Source: Chrysomallon squamiferum (Eukaryota > Mollusca > Gastropoda > Neomphalida > Peltospiridae). Taken from it: 64,000 nt of DNA. The stretch lies in assembly GCA_012295275.1 (NCBI GenBank), contig CM022670.1, positions 40,339,251 to 40,403,250 of the forward strand, given 5' to 3'. The notes beneath the pieces are model-generated. The model saw only the letters and a list, made by a program, of their open reading frames with translations, had not been told where the DNA came from and searched no databases. A program made the translations under genes and the position numbers. Below, one piece after another: positions 1 to 17,070 of the stretch. The stretch's first letter is position 1. Each line of letters begins with the position of its first letter.

Positions 1-240
1 ACATAATGTAAACTACTTCAAACTGAAAGCCATTAAATGAAACTAAATGACAAAAATCTTGGTTTTTAACATAACCTGATGTGAATATGTCCAAATGAAA
101 GGTATTTTTACAATGCTGAATTTAACCTTTTTAATGTCATGAAATTGCAAAAATCAAACACAAAACAGTAGTAAAGTGGAAGGTTTCTTCTGGTTTTATA
201 AAGGGTTTTTTGAATTATTGAAAAAGGTCAGTTATTTTCA

Positions 241-5938
<5,698 letters not shown>

Positions 5939-6382
5939 GTTGAGCACATTGACAATTATTTTTACTTTACATGTTAAAGCGGATCCTTATTCAGATTCAG
6001 TCTATGATATATAAACCAAAGTAATACTAATTTAAAAGCATTTTAAATACCAAATCCACATGAAAATTGATGCAAAATATATTTGAACGTTGTTGTTTAT
6101 TTGTTTTATTTTTTGTTAATTGTCGGAGTACTAGTTTATTCTTTTACGAGATTGTTATTATTTTTATTTAATGAGCCAGTCGGTCGTCACATAGTGTTTA
6201 TAGTACAAACTAAAAATAAATTTTTACCGAGCTGACGTAAACCAGTGAATTTGTTTATTATTTCCGGGGATAAACGAAATATGGCATGACATGTTTTTTA
6301 ATTTTGAATACGCACTTTAGTATTTTTTACAGAAATATTCAAAGTTTCCGAACATCAGTTTTGTAAAAGATATACGAAAAGT
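5939..6382. promoter_or_regulatory. Shared ELP3/BLCAP head-to-head promoter interval
   Basis: The start codons of ELP3 (minus) and BLCAP (plus) are 444 bp apart and divergent, so both 5' UTRs and promoters must fit here unless an upstream non-coding exon exists. The stretch holds no coding sequence. A possible acceptor (TTTTTTACAG, ending near 6332) would fit a 5'-UTR intron for BLCAP. No clear TATA box was identified. Confidence 0.6.
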
Positions 6383-6631
6383 ATGTATTGTTTGCAGTGG
6401 CTTATTCCCGTTCTTTTAATACCAAAGCCTCTGAATCCAGCTTTTATTTACAATCATGCCATGTTTATTGTACTCTATCTGACAAGTTTTTTTCTAGTAA
6501 GAAAACCTTGCACTATTTGTAGCATTGTGTTTCTCGCTGCGGTGTGTCTTATATGCTATAGTTGTGTTGGAAACTGTATTCTATGGCACTGTTCGAAGGA
6601 GGAATGCGAAGGAGCAGGATGCCAAGACTGA
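6383..6631 (+). CDS. BLCAP: Bladder cancer-associated protein homologue (BLCAP), single coding exon
   Basis: This is a small, very conserved membrane protein of 82 residues (vertebrate BLCAP has 87), linked in mammals to growth control and apoptosis, with unknown biochemistry. The first 18 residues begin [18 protein letters not shown] and match the vertebrate protein almost exactly. ERKPCTIC of the family appears as VRKPCTIC, followed by [10 protein letters not shown]. Two hydrophobic segments (about residues 24-40 and 46-63) flank the RKPCTIC turn. The C-terminal tail ([12 protein letters not shown]) is divergent and shorter. The whole CDS lies in one exon, as in vertebrates. The codons edited in mammals (Y2 TAT, Q5 CAG, K15 AAG) are present unedited in the DNA. 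The identification is secure from the sequence pattern. Confidence 0.95.
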   Translation: MYCLQWLIPVLLIPKPLNPAFIYNHAMFIVLYLTSFFLVRKPCTICSIVFLAAVCLICYSCVGNCILWHCSKEECEGAGCQD

Positions 6632-7954
6632 TTAATGGATTTCAATCAAACATCCAAAAGATTCCGTGGAGAGATGGTTCCGAAGTCGTGACAGTGACAT
6701 CATTACGTTGATTAAGAAGTCAAAACGCTTAATTAATTGGTTGAGGTTTAGTGTTTAACCATCAGACAACATACATTCTTATGCTGTTATCATTTAGAAG
6801 GATAGAAAGGTTTTGTTTTGCAATAATGAAAAAAAGAAGGAAAAAAGAAGAAGAAGAAAATTAGTCATAAAAGTTTATAATTAACACCAGATTTAAATGT
6901 TCTTTTTAACACCTTAATTATTTAACTTTCTTTCATTATCATATGGAATATTCAAGTGGAAAAGGCAATTTCAGGGGTGAATTTAACCAACATCATCCAA
7001 TAAAACCACAGTTTAGTCGTTATCAAGAACAGTGATCTGGACAAAAGGAACATTTTTCACATATGCAAAATGTTTTATAATTTGTGGAATTTTAACAAAT
7101 TGGTTTTCATCTGATTTAATGTTTGGGATTATGTGCATTGTTTGATGTTATAGCTGTATTAAATACATGCTTTAACACTTTCATGTTGGAGCAAATTCAT
7201 TGCTTTCCTCGGACTGGGTTTGGGCTGAGTTTTGAAGTTGAATATTTCTCTTTAAAGAGAGCCTTTTGAAGGTGTAACTAGGTATACAAAAACTGCAAAT
7301 TAGTTATGGTGTATTGCGCACATCATATGTATGTAACTGACAAGTTGCTGCTTCCAAGTAGGATAAACTGAATGTTCAAAAATTTTTTTTCTTGTTACTT
7401 TATTAACACTTGTTAAAGTTAATTGTTAAACCTGTTCAAAATAATTATATTGAAATTCATCTTTGAATAAAACATTCATTAAATGTATATCAATTAATCT
7501 TGTGAATCTTTAAATTATGCTATATTAGAACCAGACAAACTGAATTACGAAACAGAAACCTTCATATTCATGGAACAGTCTTAACAACTTAATTATTTAA
7601 AATGTTCAGAAGAAAATAATGTAACTGTGACAAATACTTGCTTCTGAAAGAAATTACAGTATTAACTGTGACATTGGTAGACTGGTGAATACTACAACAG
7701 CAGTAAGCTAGGACAAACAATATCGAAATCTTGTTTTACAGAAAAACATTCACTGCAGATTTTTCTGATACAACGAAATTGTTAACTAGCAATATGATCT
7801 TTAGATATTATTTAATTTGTATAATTTTATAATTTTTTATAACCTTTTTTTTTTTTTTTTGACGTTTATAAATTAATCCAAAGATAAACTGCATCCAAAA
7901 CACAGTTTCAACAACGGTGATATTTAAAATTATTATTTTTTTTTTTTTTAATTA

Positions 7955-8003
<49 letters not shown>

Positions 8004-8513
8004 CCCCTGTTTCAGTTACAGAAAACTAGCTTTGAAACATGTTTTCTTCATGTATATTTCTTTTCACTAGTAAAAAATTACTAATATCAGACTGAGAAGT
8101 TGTTTAAATTTATTTTCACTACAGAAATATAAATCTCAGGTATCACAAGAAGTTAAAATACTCTGTATCAGCAAATTCCCACTAAGTGCCCAGGTTTATT
8201 GTTTTTCTTTACTCTCATTTGACACCTGCCTCTAGTTTTCCTTTATTTTTTCAGTACTTTAATTTAATTATCATTGTGTCTGTTCAAACAGAGTGGTAAT
8301 ATATATTACATATGTTCAGGTTTATATATTCATTTTGGAAATTACTATATTAAATGGAAAATTTCTGCGGGTTTTCTAAAAATGTAATGAATGAAATTTT
8401 TCATAGTAATTTAACAATAACTATCCTCTCCATTATTGTCAACATGAGATTAATTTTTTTTTTTTTTTTTTTTTTTTTAAATACACATAAGACATTCTTG
8501 AGGCATGAAATTT

Positions 8514-8545
<32 letters not shown>

Positions 8546-9500
8546 CTTCTAAATAACCATTTTCTGTTGAATGATCTCTAGTGGGATTTTTAAGTTTTTT
8601 TTTTTTTTTTTTTTAAGACTTCACATTTTTTTTTCCTATATATTTACCAAACTTGTTTAGCATTTATTAATCGGCAGTATTTATTGTATAGAATGACAAA
8701 AGAACTTGTTAACTATTTCTAGCATTAACTCAAGTACTTTATATTATTATTTATTTATTTTATTTTATTATTATAATATTAAATTGTATTTAAACTTCTG
8801 ATCTTTGTTTAGCTGTGTTCACCTCGTATGGTTAAGTGGTGCTCTCATTAATGTAATAATTTTATTTATTTATTGTGAGGAGATTGGTCATTTTATTATT
8901 ATTATTATTATTATTAATTACTTTTTAAATTCTCAACACTACAACCCCACCTCCCCCGACTAGTGCTGTTACATCAACAGTCCATTAAAAAAAAAAATAT
9001 CTTGGGCTTGAGGGTGGGGAATGTGTGCCAGTTTATGAAAACATTTTCTGTTGCAGTGACAGTGGTATGTGTGCATTTGGGGTGGAAAACCAACAAAAAT
9101 TAAAAATATATATATATATATATATATATATACACTGGTCCATATTTTTATTTGTTTTTATTTTGTTATATCCACTTGCTCTCAAATCTTACACACTGCC
9201 ATATTGATAAGCATGTATGCCAAATTAGCTCAGTTTAGATTTTTCAACCACTGTAACAACAGATGTATCTGTTTTAGGTGCATATCATTTATTTTCCTTT
9301 AATTTTGTTTAAACCTGTATTTTAACTACAGTGTGTACATAACTTTGAAAAATGTTGAACCTGGATTAAGTTTTTTTTTAAATGTACAGTTGTTTTTACT
9401 GCATTTGTCTTTTGTAACAAACGTTTTGGCAGTGGGTTACTTGAGACAATAAACATGATGTTTCATAAATATTTTAAATGTCTTGATCTTTCATTTTAAG
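6632..9500 (+). other. Probable long BLCAP 3' UTR with low-complexity tracts
   Basis: There is no coding signal for about 2.9 kb after the BLCAP stop. The stretch holds poly-T runs (7849-7860, 7980-8003, 8456-8478, 8597-8613), a (TA)n run at about 7961-7985 and another at about 9108-9131. The most distal good polyadenylation signal I see is AATAAA at about 9450. Shorter ends are possible at AATAAA near 7467. The 3' UTR assignment is inference. Confidence 0.4.
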
Positions 9501-11546
9501 TGATTCCTTTTCCCAGAAATGAAGTTTGAATTTTTGAGAATGCAACACACAAAATAAGAACACTTTTATATAATATGCTTTATTTAATTTGCTTTTTATG
9601 ACATTCACAATTACAACAAAAAAAAAAAGCTGTTTATATGCAAAGTATGTATCTTGTGACAAAGGTGCATGGAATTAAACACCACATAAACATGTATATG
9701 TTTCAGCATGTTATTAACAGTATTAACACACTTAAAGACTTCAATATGTTTTTTTCTACAAGTTTTCACAAATAGATAAATAATCATTAGGTTTAGCCAG
9801 TTTCTAATGAAACTAATTTAGTTTAACATATTCAGATTAATTAAACATTCATTTCAGTAATAGTTTTTCCAAAAATTTGCAAGCTGAAGTAGGTAAGTGA
9901 AATAAATGAAAAGTATTTTAAGTATTAATTAAATGTACAGGGACAAACATACCATCTCCCTCATTTATTTTTTCCGTCAGTTGTTTCCTAATACAACTTA
10001 GAATAATGAATGATCCCATTAGTTGATGTATGGTCCCCACTGATAAATTTCAAGTATGGCAACAATACAACTAAACCACAAGGCAGAGTCATTAATCCAA
10101 TGTTTAGATCTGTTGATAAACAATATATATATTGGATTGTGACAGGTGGGGTACAATGTTCTCCCATCACAACAAACTGAAATACTTCATGTATTTGGAG
10201 TGAAATTTGTTTATAGTTTGATAATGAAAGATAGGCTGCCAGTTGAACTGCTCAGCAATGACTCAAAGTCAACACAAAAATCTATAACAGATACTTGAAT
10301 GAATATAATTTAGCGATATCAGATTCAGTACATTAAATGAAGTAACAGTTTGCTAAAGAATTGTTTTCACTATGGTTAGAGACTATGTGTTACAGAGAAA
10401 TCTATTTTAATTTCTGTGAGTGTTTACAAAATTCTTTAATTTGAAACCAAATTACATTCATTATTTGTTGCCAAAATAATTTACTATTTATAAATTTGAC
10501 AGAAAATAGTTGGAGAAATGCATTTGTAAAGCTCAGAAGTTACTTTAGGATTCAAGGACACAAGTTAAAATGAATCAGTTACTTTTTAAAACTTGCCAAT
10601 TTTATTAATTTCTATTTGGCAGTCCATATACACAGAACAGTGACACCCTATATATAAATTGCAAAGTATTTTAGTTACTTTTCGTAATAGTTTTTAATCA
10701 TCTTATGATGAAAAAAAAAAAAAAAAAAAAATTAATTTCAGTTGATCTGTACCAAATTATCCAAGCAAATTTTTTTTTAAAAATTTAAAAACAAACAGAC
10801 CAATACACATCATCATACAAAAACAGTTCAATATTTAATAATAAAACATGTTGAAATATCTTTAATTATTCATTTAATTGGTTCAATTCCGTATGTGTGG
10901 GTGTTTTACAAAATAAAATAACAATGATTATTCATGTTAAATTATAAACCTACAATACATAATATTACATTACGTTTTTCTTCTTTAATTGTTAAAACTT
11001 AAAATACATCATAAGGACTGATATTTTTCCATCTGGAAATGTAGATCTACTAGATGCATTCTATGTATACGAGTTGAATAAAGATAGCCACAAATGTTAC
11101 GTCTATTATTTTTGTTAAAATGATGTATTTCATAAACTATTTCTTTGTATTCATTAAAAAAAAAAAAAGAAGTTGATCATTGCACATCATCTTCGTTTCT
11201 GAAAAAAAAAGAAGAGAAAAATAATGTTGGGCATGAAATTTTATACATCCAAGTAAGTTACTTTCACATAATAATCTTCATGATAACATTTTCATTATCA
11301 GGTAACCCTTGGTAACAGCATATAGATGCATTCTAAATTGAAGAGGAACAGGTACACTCTTAAAAGGTTTAAGAGACTTGTTTTATCTAGCCGATACCAT
11401 TTTGTGAAGTATTTACACGAGCTAAACAACAAAGATCATAAAACAAATCTCACTTAAAGAAAAATGCGCGAAATTTGATGTCACGTGACTATTTTCCCAA
11501 CGGTTTTAATGTCGAGATCGTAATCTCTCATTCAAACACAAAGATA

Positions 11547-11601
<55 letters not shown>

Positions 11602-13041
11602 TTAAATATTTTATTATATAACCGAGTCATCAACATCAGTCAAATGTGTAAGCACAATCTCTGTATATTCGAGACCCTGTCAGTGGTTACGAAATACAAA
11701 ACGAATTCTCCCCCCTCATTCTTTTTTATATTTTACAACGGTAACTACTTATCTCACACGTGATGGAAATGGGTTTTATGATCTCCAGGGATAGGGGCGG
11801 ATTTGTCACGAAACTAATGAAGCGCGACCAATCCCATGGAACAATCCCATAGAAGAAGATAACAGTGGTAATCCATATCGCATTGCTACTTGCGAAGGTC
11901 CCTATAATTCTTCAAATTTACAACTGACTAGGGTACGCTAAAGTCCGTGCATCTGTGGTTGAGAAGGAGAGGAATATGTACGTACTATGAAAAAGCAGTT
12001 TTCGGAACACATAACTGAATAAATATCGACTTATTTATCTTCTACCCTAACTGGCGCTATCTAATTTCTAATTCAAGAAAATCGTATAAAAAAAAGTTTT
12101 AAATTCAGTAAAGAATGAGTGTGTTTTTTATTTTTGATAAGATATTTTAATATATGTATATTCTGTTAGAGTTAAATAAAATAAAAAGTATAAATGTAGA
12201 AAATAAACAAGTTAACTTTAATTATTAATAGCTTAAGAGAAACCGGACGTATACTGGAAACTGAAAAGTACCGGAAACGCTTTCATCTTGCGTACGTCCA
12301 TTTCCATCACTGCTCCACCATTTAAAAGTTGCCATTACAAATAAGAATGAGAAAATAATTTGAAAATATTACTTATAAATGTTTGATAACTGTATCCCTC
12401 AGTTTAAATTGTTTTTGTTTTATTTAAAAGATAATTATATCTTTTATTTCATTCAAAAATTATTATTATTATTATTATTATTATTTGATTCTTTCTTTCT
12501 TTCTTTCTTTCAAACAACCAGTTCAACCTTTCTTGTCCATGGTCAGTTAATGTTGAGAATGCAGACAAATCGAAGCGAGTATAAGTATTTCCTAACCATT
12601 ATGAAGTAATAAACTTTATTACTGTCTGCAGTATCATATTTACGATAGAGTTAAATTACGATAAATGAAGCGACAACGTTTCACGTTGTTATTGATAATA
12701 TTCTTCCTTCCATAACCCCGACTTGGACTTGATTTCTCTGAAATTTTACACATATAGAAACATATATTCCTTCTTTTTTGTCCACATTTTCCCCGACTGT
12801 TTTGCACAAAGTTTGGTAGGGCAGTTACCCACCACCCCCACCCCCACCAACCTTTTGAGACGTGTGCCCATGATATCCATAACAGATTTCGGCCTTGACA
12901 AAAATGTGTGAGATTGGGACCGTTCAACTTCAGTTTAAATACACACAATATTTATGTATTATGTACAAATATTTTGTTCACCAATAGCATTTTAAAAGAT
13001 CGAAAAAATAAAAATAAATAAAAACTGTCCTAGTCTTCTTT

Positions 13042-13073
<32 letters not shown>

Positions 13074-13980
13074 GTTGTTTCCCCATCTTTATTTATTTAT
13101 TTATTATAGAGAGACAAACACACCCTCTGCCCCCTTCCTCAAAAAAGTACAAAACAAACAAGCAACAAAACAAAAAAATGATACGACAAATGTTGCATGA
13201 ATACGGTGTATGTAAGATGTATATCAAATCATAGCAACTGCAGGTGAAATAATACAGATTCTGCACTTGTGGATGATATATACTATTACCAAAACCTATA
13301 GGCGTACGCAGTTAGTAACTAGGTCAGTAAACACTTATAAAGTATTCATTATCTTAATTATTATCATCAGTCGAAACCGCAATTCAGTTATCCATGATAC
13401 AAATAATTACGACTTACGACGTAAGTTATGCAACGTGCTCTTCTTACCTGTAAGGTAACTACTGTTGTCAAGAGACGACTACAATAGACACTGCACGGCT
13501 GACCTACTAGGGCATCTACTTGTTTACAAGCTGACATAAGGAATGTACTGACATTATTTATTTTCGGAAGCAGAGCGTATAGACTGGTGCAGATTAAGTG
13601 GTTAGATTGAGGCTTAGTTCGAGTTACATGCCAAGAGTTGAACAGACGCAGAAATACATTCGCTTATTTCAGTCATGAGCAAGCGCTGGATAGAAATATT
13701 GCTTAAGTAATGTTTAAAACAAAGTGAGCAAGACGTAACCAGTGTATTTCTGTCGGATATCTTCGTAGTAAAAAAAATACCGTTGAAAAAGCTCTGTCTT
13801 GTTTTCTTTGTGTTTTCGGAAAGTGTTTTGTCGGAATTGTGTTTGTTTTACAAGCAAACTAAGAGGTTATTATTATTATTTAAATGATGTATAGTGTGCA
13901 CTACCAAACAGTTATGTAACTCTATTCAGTTCATTGTAAGACGTAGTCCGATTCATTTCAACTCAAGAACTGGTTGTTCC
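9501..13980. other. Intergenic region, no supported gene
   Basis: I find no exon chain or recognisable protein on either strand here. Contents are poly-A/T tracts, a (ATT)n microsatellite at about 11547-11603, CT-rich (TTTC)n near 12490-12510, and short random open frames. The part nearest the profilin-like CDS (about 13450-13980) is less AT-rich and probably contains its promoter and 5' UTR. A TTTGTAG acceptor at 13995 suggests a 5'-UTR intron. Confidence 0.5.
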
Positions 13981-14034
13981 ACTTAATGTTTGTAGGATAT
14001 TCTCGGGTTGCAAATTAGTAAAAGAATTCTCGCC

Positions 14035-14592
14035 ATGTCTTGGACGGATTTTGTATCACACCTGCTGGCCACAACACACAAAATTGAAAAGGTAGCAGTT
14101 TTAAACATCGAAGGCCAGTCTCTTGCTGTAACAGAAGGGTTAAGCATTTCAAATTCGGAGGGACTGGCTCTCGTTAAATCCCTTTCAGACAGTTCTCGTA
14201 GTATCACCCGCCTTCACATCGACAACAATTTCTACACGTTATTCCAAGGCAACGACATCACTGTCATCGGCGTCAGTCCAGACAGAGACCGCGTTTTCGT
14301 TGCTCACAGATGGGAAGATCACGTGGTGGTCGCATTTGGAAACACGACTGGTCACGGCTCCTTTCTTTTCGAACTGAAAAAGAACTTGATGCGGAAGCAC
14401 CAAAGTGAGTTACACCCTGAGACACAAAGGCAGAGTCAACACGGGTCGGTGATGTCAGATAAATCGAACAAACTTTTGGAAAATATTATTTTAGAATCGG
14501 AGATCGGTGAGAACGGTAACGTTCAAGAACAACTGAACGCCAATGAACAACTGAGTCTTTCGGACAGTGAAGTGTTATTACAAATGAATTAA
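14035..14592 (+). CDS. Profilin-like protein with C-terminal extension
   Basis: This is a 185-residue open frame in one exon. Residues 1-120 look like an animal profilin: it begins MSWTDFVSHLLATTHKIEKV and continues with a profilin-like strand order (AVLNIEGQSLAV, EGLALVKSLSD, FYTLFQGNDITVIG, then a VVVAFGN strand). Profilins bind monomeric actin, poly-proline and phosphoinositides in the cytosol. Residues about 121-185 are a polar, acidic tail rich in Q, E, N and S, which ordinary profilins (about 125-140 aa) lack. The start chosen is the ATG at 14035 because it begins with the MSW signature; no upstream in-frame ATG is nearby. The divergent middle means the actin-binding face is not clearly conserved. 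A profilin-4-like or lineage-specific paralogue is possible. Confidence 0.75.
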   Translation: MSWTDFVSHLLATTHKIEKVAVLNIEGQSLAVTEGLSISNSEGLALVKSLSDSSRSITRLHIDNNFYTLFQGNDITVIGVSPDRDRVFVAHRWEDHVVVAFGNTTGHGSFLFELKKNLMRKHQSELHPETQRQSQHGSVMSDKSNKLLENIILESEIGENGNVQEQLNANEQLSLSDSEVLLQMN

Positions 14593-16470
14593 TCGTGTTG
14601 TGTGCATCCAGGACACTAATGTGTATATGTGTGTAAGTACTGCAGGTATCTGTGAATGCGTATCAATTGTTATTTACTTCAGTATTTTTGATGTTACTCT
14701 CTATAACGTATTCAAATTATACTCTTTCTTCTTCCTTTTATTATTATTATTATTATTAATCAACATAAACTTATAATTTAGATTTACCACAACTATATTT
14801 TTATTTTCGAGAAGTGTAACTACTTTAGTATGAATAGTAAATGAAATATATTTTGTATACTTATAAATGTTTTATTTGTTTTTAGCGACATTTCTTTGCT
14901 AACAATAAAGTATAAACATAAAAGAAGAAATACACAAGGATTGTTAAAGCTGCATTTTTGCAGCCATTGACCCAGTAACTGTTTTGTACATTACTTTCAT
15001 TTAAAATAAATACTTCACATTCTGTCAAGGTTTATTTACTTTTTAAATTGCTTTTTCTTTTTTACAATTCCACGTTCAGAATGATAATGAGAAATCAAAA
15101 CGAGTGTCGTTTCATACTTTTTAAAATAATATTCAACTGTAGGTAACATTTAACTTGAAGTACGTAAAAAATACTTAGCTGTAGGCCATACATTTATACG
15201 TGATACTACAAGTTTAAAAGTGTGTGTGTGTGTGTGTGTGTGTTGCGTATTATCATTCATTAAACAAATAAAGTTGCAAAAAAAAAAAGAAGAAGAAGAA
15301 GTTGACGATTTTTAACAAGTATTTACGAAAATATTATTGGTTATTGTTGTCAGTAGATTCTTGATGTATAAAATGTACTAGATACCTGTGTTACACTAAT
15401 GTAATTAAAAGCTGGTTTGTCCTTGTTTTTAATAAAACGATGTAATTCAACATCACAGATTTTATATATATACACACACATACATATGTGTGTATATGTT
15501 TGTGCGTAGTGCTGTTTATATAGTTGAAGTGTGTACAAAAATTATAAGTGGTTGTGAACAAATTAATCGCTGTCTTAGTACATTACACTGATTTTGTAAA
15601 TAAAACATTCCTTTTATAACATGACTTTGTTCTTGTGCGGGTATGTGTATTTAGTTTTGTTTTATAGTAAATTTCAGGTTACATCGTACAGACGACATAT
15701 TCAATTAATACATTGCAAAAAAAATATTAATAGCAATAATTTCGTATTCATTTACAAGGATTTAAATGAATTCTGTATTGTTTCATGTCTAAATACTTTG
15801 GAAAAACATATTCTGATAAGGTATCCTCAAAGACTCTTTTTTAACTTTTGCAAACAAAATCCACCTTCCTAAGCGCGCCTTTGAACATTTCCTGTTCCAG
15901 TCAGAACTGCTCGTTTGTGTTTTCCTGTCAGTGGAAATTGAAGCCTGTAAAATTATATTTTATGGAACTGTGGAGCTGGTTTCCTCTAAACATTCAGCCT
16001 TCTTCTAAATATTTCACCAGTATCCCGTTATTGGGCGAAAGCTTTAAGATGTTACTGCACAATTGCCTGTCTTGTGCTATTTTCTTTCATAATAGTTATT
16101 TCCATTATTTACATACTTCATCTCTCGACCGCCTTCTTAATCTTTCACTTCGTACGGTCGCCAAGTGGTGATAAACGGTGTCAATCGGTTATTTTGTATT
16201 CTAACAACGTCCAGCTGTAATTCTATCGTATAACATTTCTAATCACATCCGTAACCTTTGTTCTCACCCTTAACCACATGTTTGTTTTTCGGTCCCGGTA
16301 AGTAATGCTTAACATAACTTTCCGCCTTTGTTTTGTGCGGCTGCTAATTTATTCCTCGTCCCTTTAATTAATGCGCGTATCTCCGGGCCGCGTATATCAC
16401 TGCTCGAAGTCCCATCAAGCAGGTTCGATATACTTAACTCCTGTCGCCTGTTCTTGTATTTCAGACTCCT
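14593..16470. other. Profilin-like 3' UTR and intergenic DNA
   Basis: An AATAAA at 14904-14909 is a good polyadenylation site for the profilin-like gene. Beyond it are a (GT)n run at about 15222-15243, a purine tract and short open frames with no family resemblance. From about 15,860 to 16,470 the composition is less AT-rich, possibly the remains of the retrotransposon whose reverse transcriptase fragment follows. Confidence 0.4.
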
Positions 16471-16479
16471 ACACAAACA

Positions 16480-16760
16480 CCTCAACACGGCTAACCTAAA
16501 CAAAGAAAGCAAAGAAATGCAAATAAATAGAGGAGTGCGACAGGGCGACACTATATCACCCGAACTATTTTCGGCAACACTCGACAGCATATTTCGAAAT
16601 CTTACCTACGAAACGACAGGCTAAGTGATAGCTGGAGAATGTACATCAGTCACCTTCTTTTTCACCACTGCAGTTAGATAAACCCGGTTGGAAACTACAA
16701 TTATTTCGCCGACGAAGTGTGAAAGTTAGAAAAAGCATATACTGTAATTTAATCAAAGCT
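16480..16760 (+). mobile_element. Decayed non-LTR retrotransposon reverse transcriptase fragment
   Basis: The plus strand encodes INRGVRQGDTISPELFSATL, a reverse-transcriptase block typical of LINE elements (the GVRQGD.ISP.LF motif), in frame from about 16,500 to 16,620. A stop codon follows. Further on, a degraded YFADE-like piece (about 16,705) stands where the catalytic FADD box is expected, in a different frame. The block resembles RTE/CR1-type elements. The fragment is truncated and non-functional. It lies a few hundred bases upstream of P4HTM exon 1. Confidence 0.75.
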
Positions 16761-16799
16761 GTAGTAATCTAATATTTTTCTTTTTTTTTTTAACCTTGT

Positions 16800-16942
16800 T
16801 GTTTACTTTCCAAAAAAAAAAAAAAAAAAAAAAAAAGTCTACCCAAAAATTCTTCCACATTTCTGTCATTATACATCATAACTCTTTTAACTTATTAAAT
16901 TTATTTATTTATTTTATTTTACTTTATTTAATTATTATGGTG

Positions 16943-16992
<50 letters not shown>

Positions 16993-17066
16993 CAGTTTAT
17001 TTTATTATATATTTTTTATTTTTTTTTTTATCATTATTATTACTTTTTTTTTTTTTTTTTTTTTTT
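16800..17066. repeat. Poly-A, (AT)n and poly-T low-complexity block
   Basis: The block contains a run of about 24 A at 16813-16836, (TA)n at about 16947-16983 and several long T runs up to 17066, directly before the first open frame of P4HTM. Assembly accuracy here is doubtful, which matters for the P4HTM start. Confidence 0.85.
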
Positions 17067-17070
17067 GGTC

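Noticed and set aside
11163-11215. Possible minus-strand terminal exon (poly-pyrimidine, CAG, then NEDDVQ and a stop)
   Set aside because: The acceptor-like context is good, but only seven codons follow and I find no upstream exon chain. This is too little to support a gene.
12640-12948. 102-codon minus-strand open frame
   Set aside because: The composition is random-looking, with WWGWGWW from a CCCCCA-rich run. It has no family resemblance or splice context.
15621-16171. Two overlapping plus-strand open frames of 83 and 107 codons
   Set aside because: They have no recognisable domain and are probably chance frames in intergenic or decayed transposon DNA.
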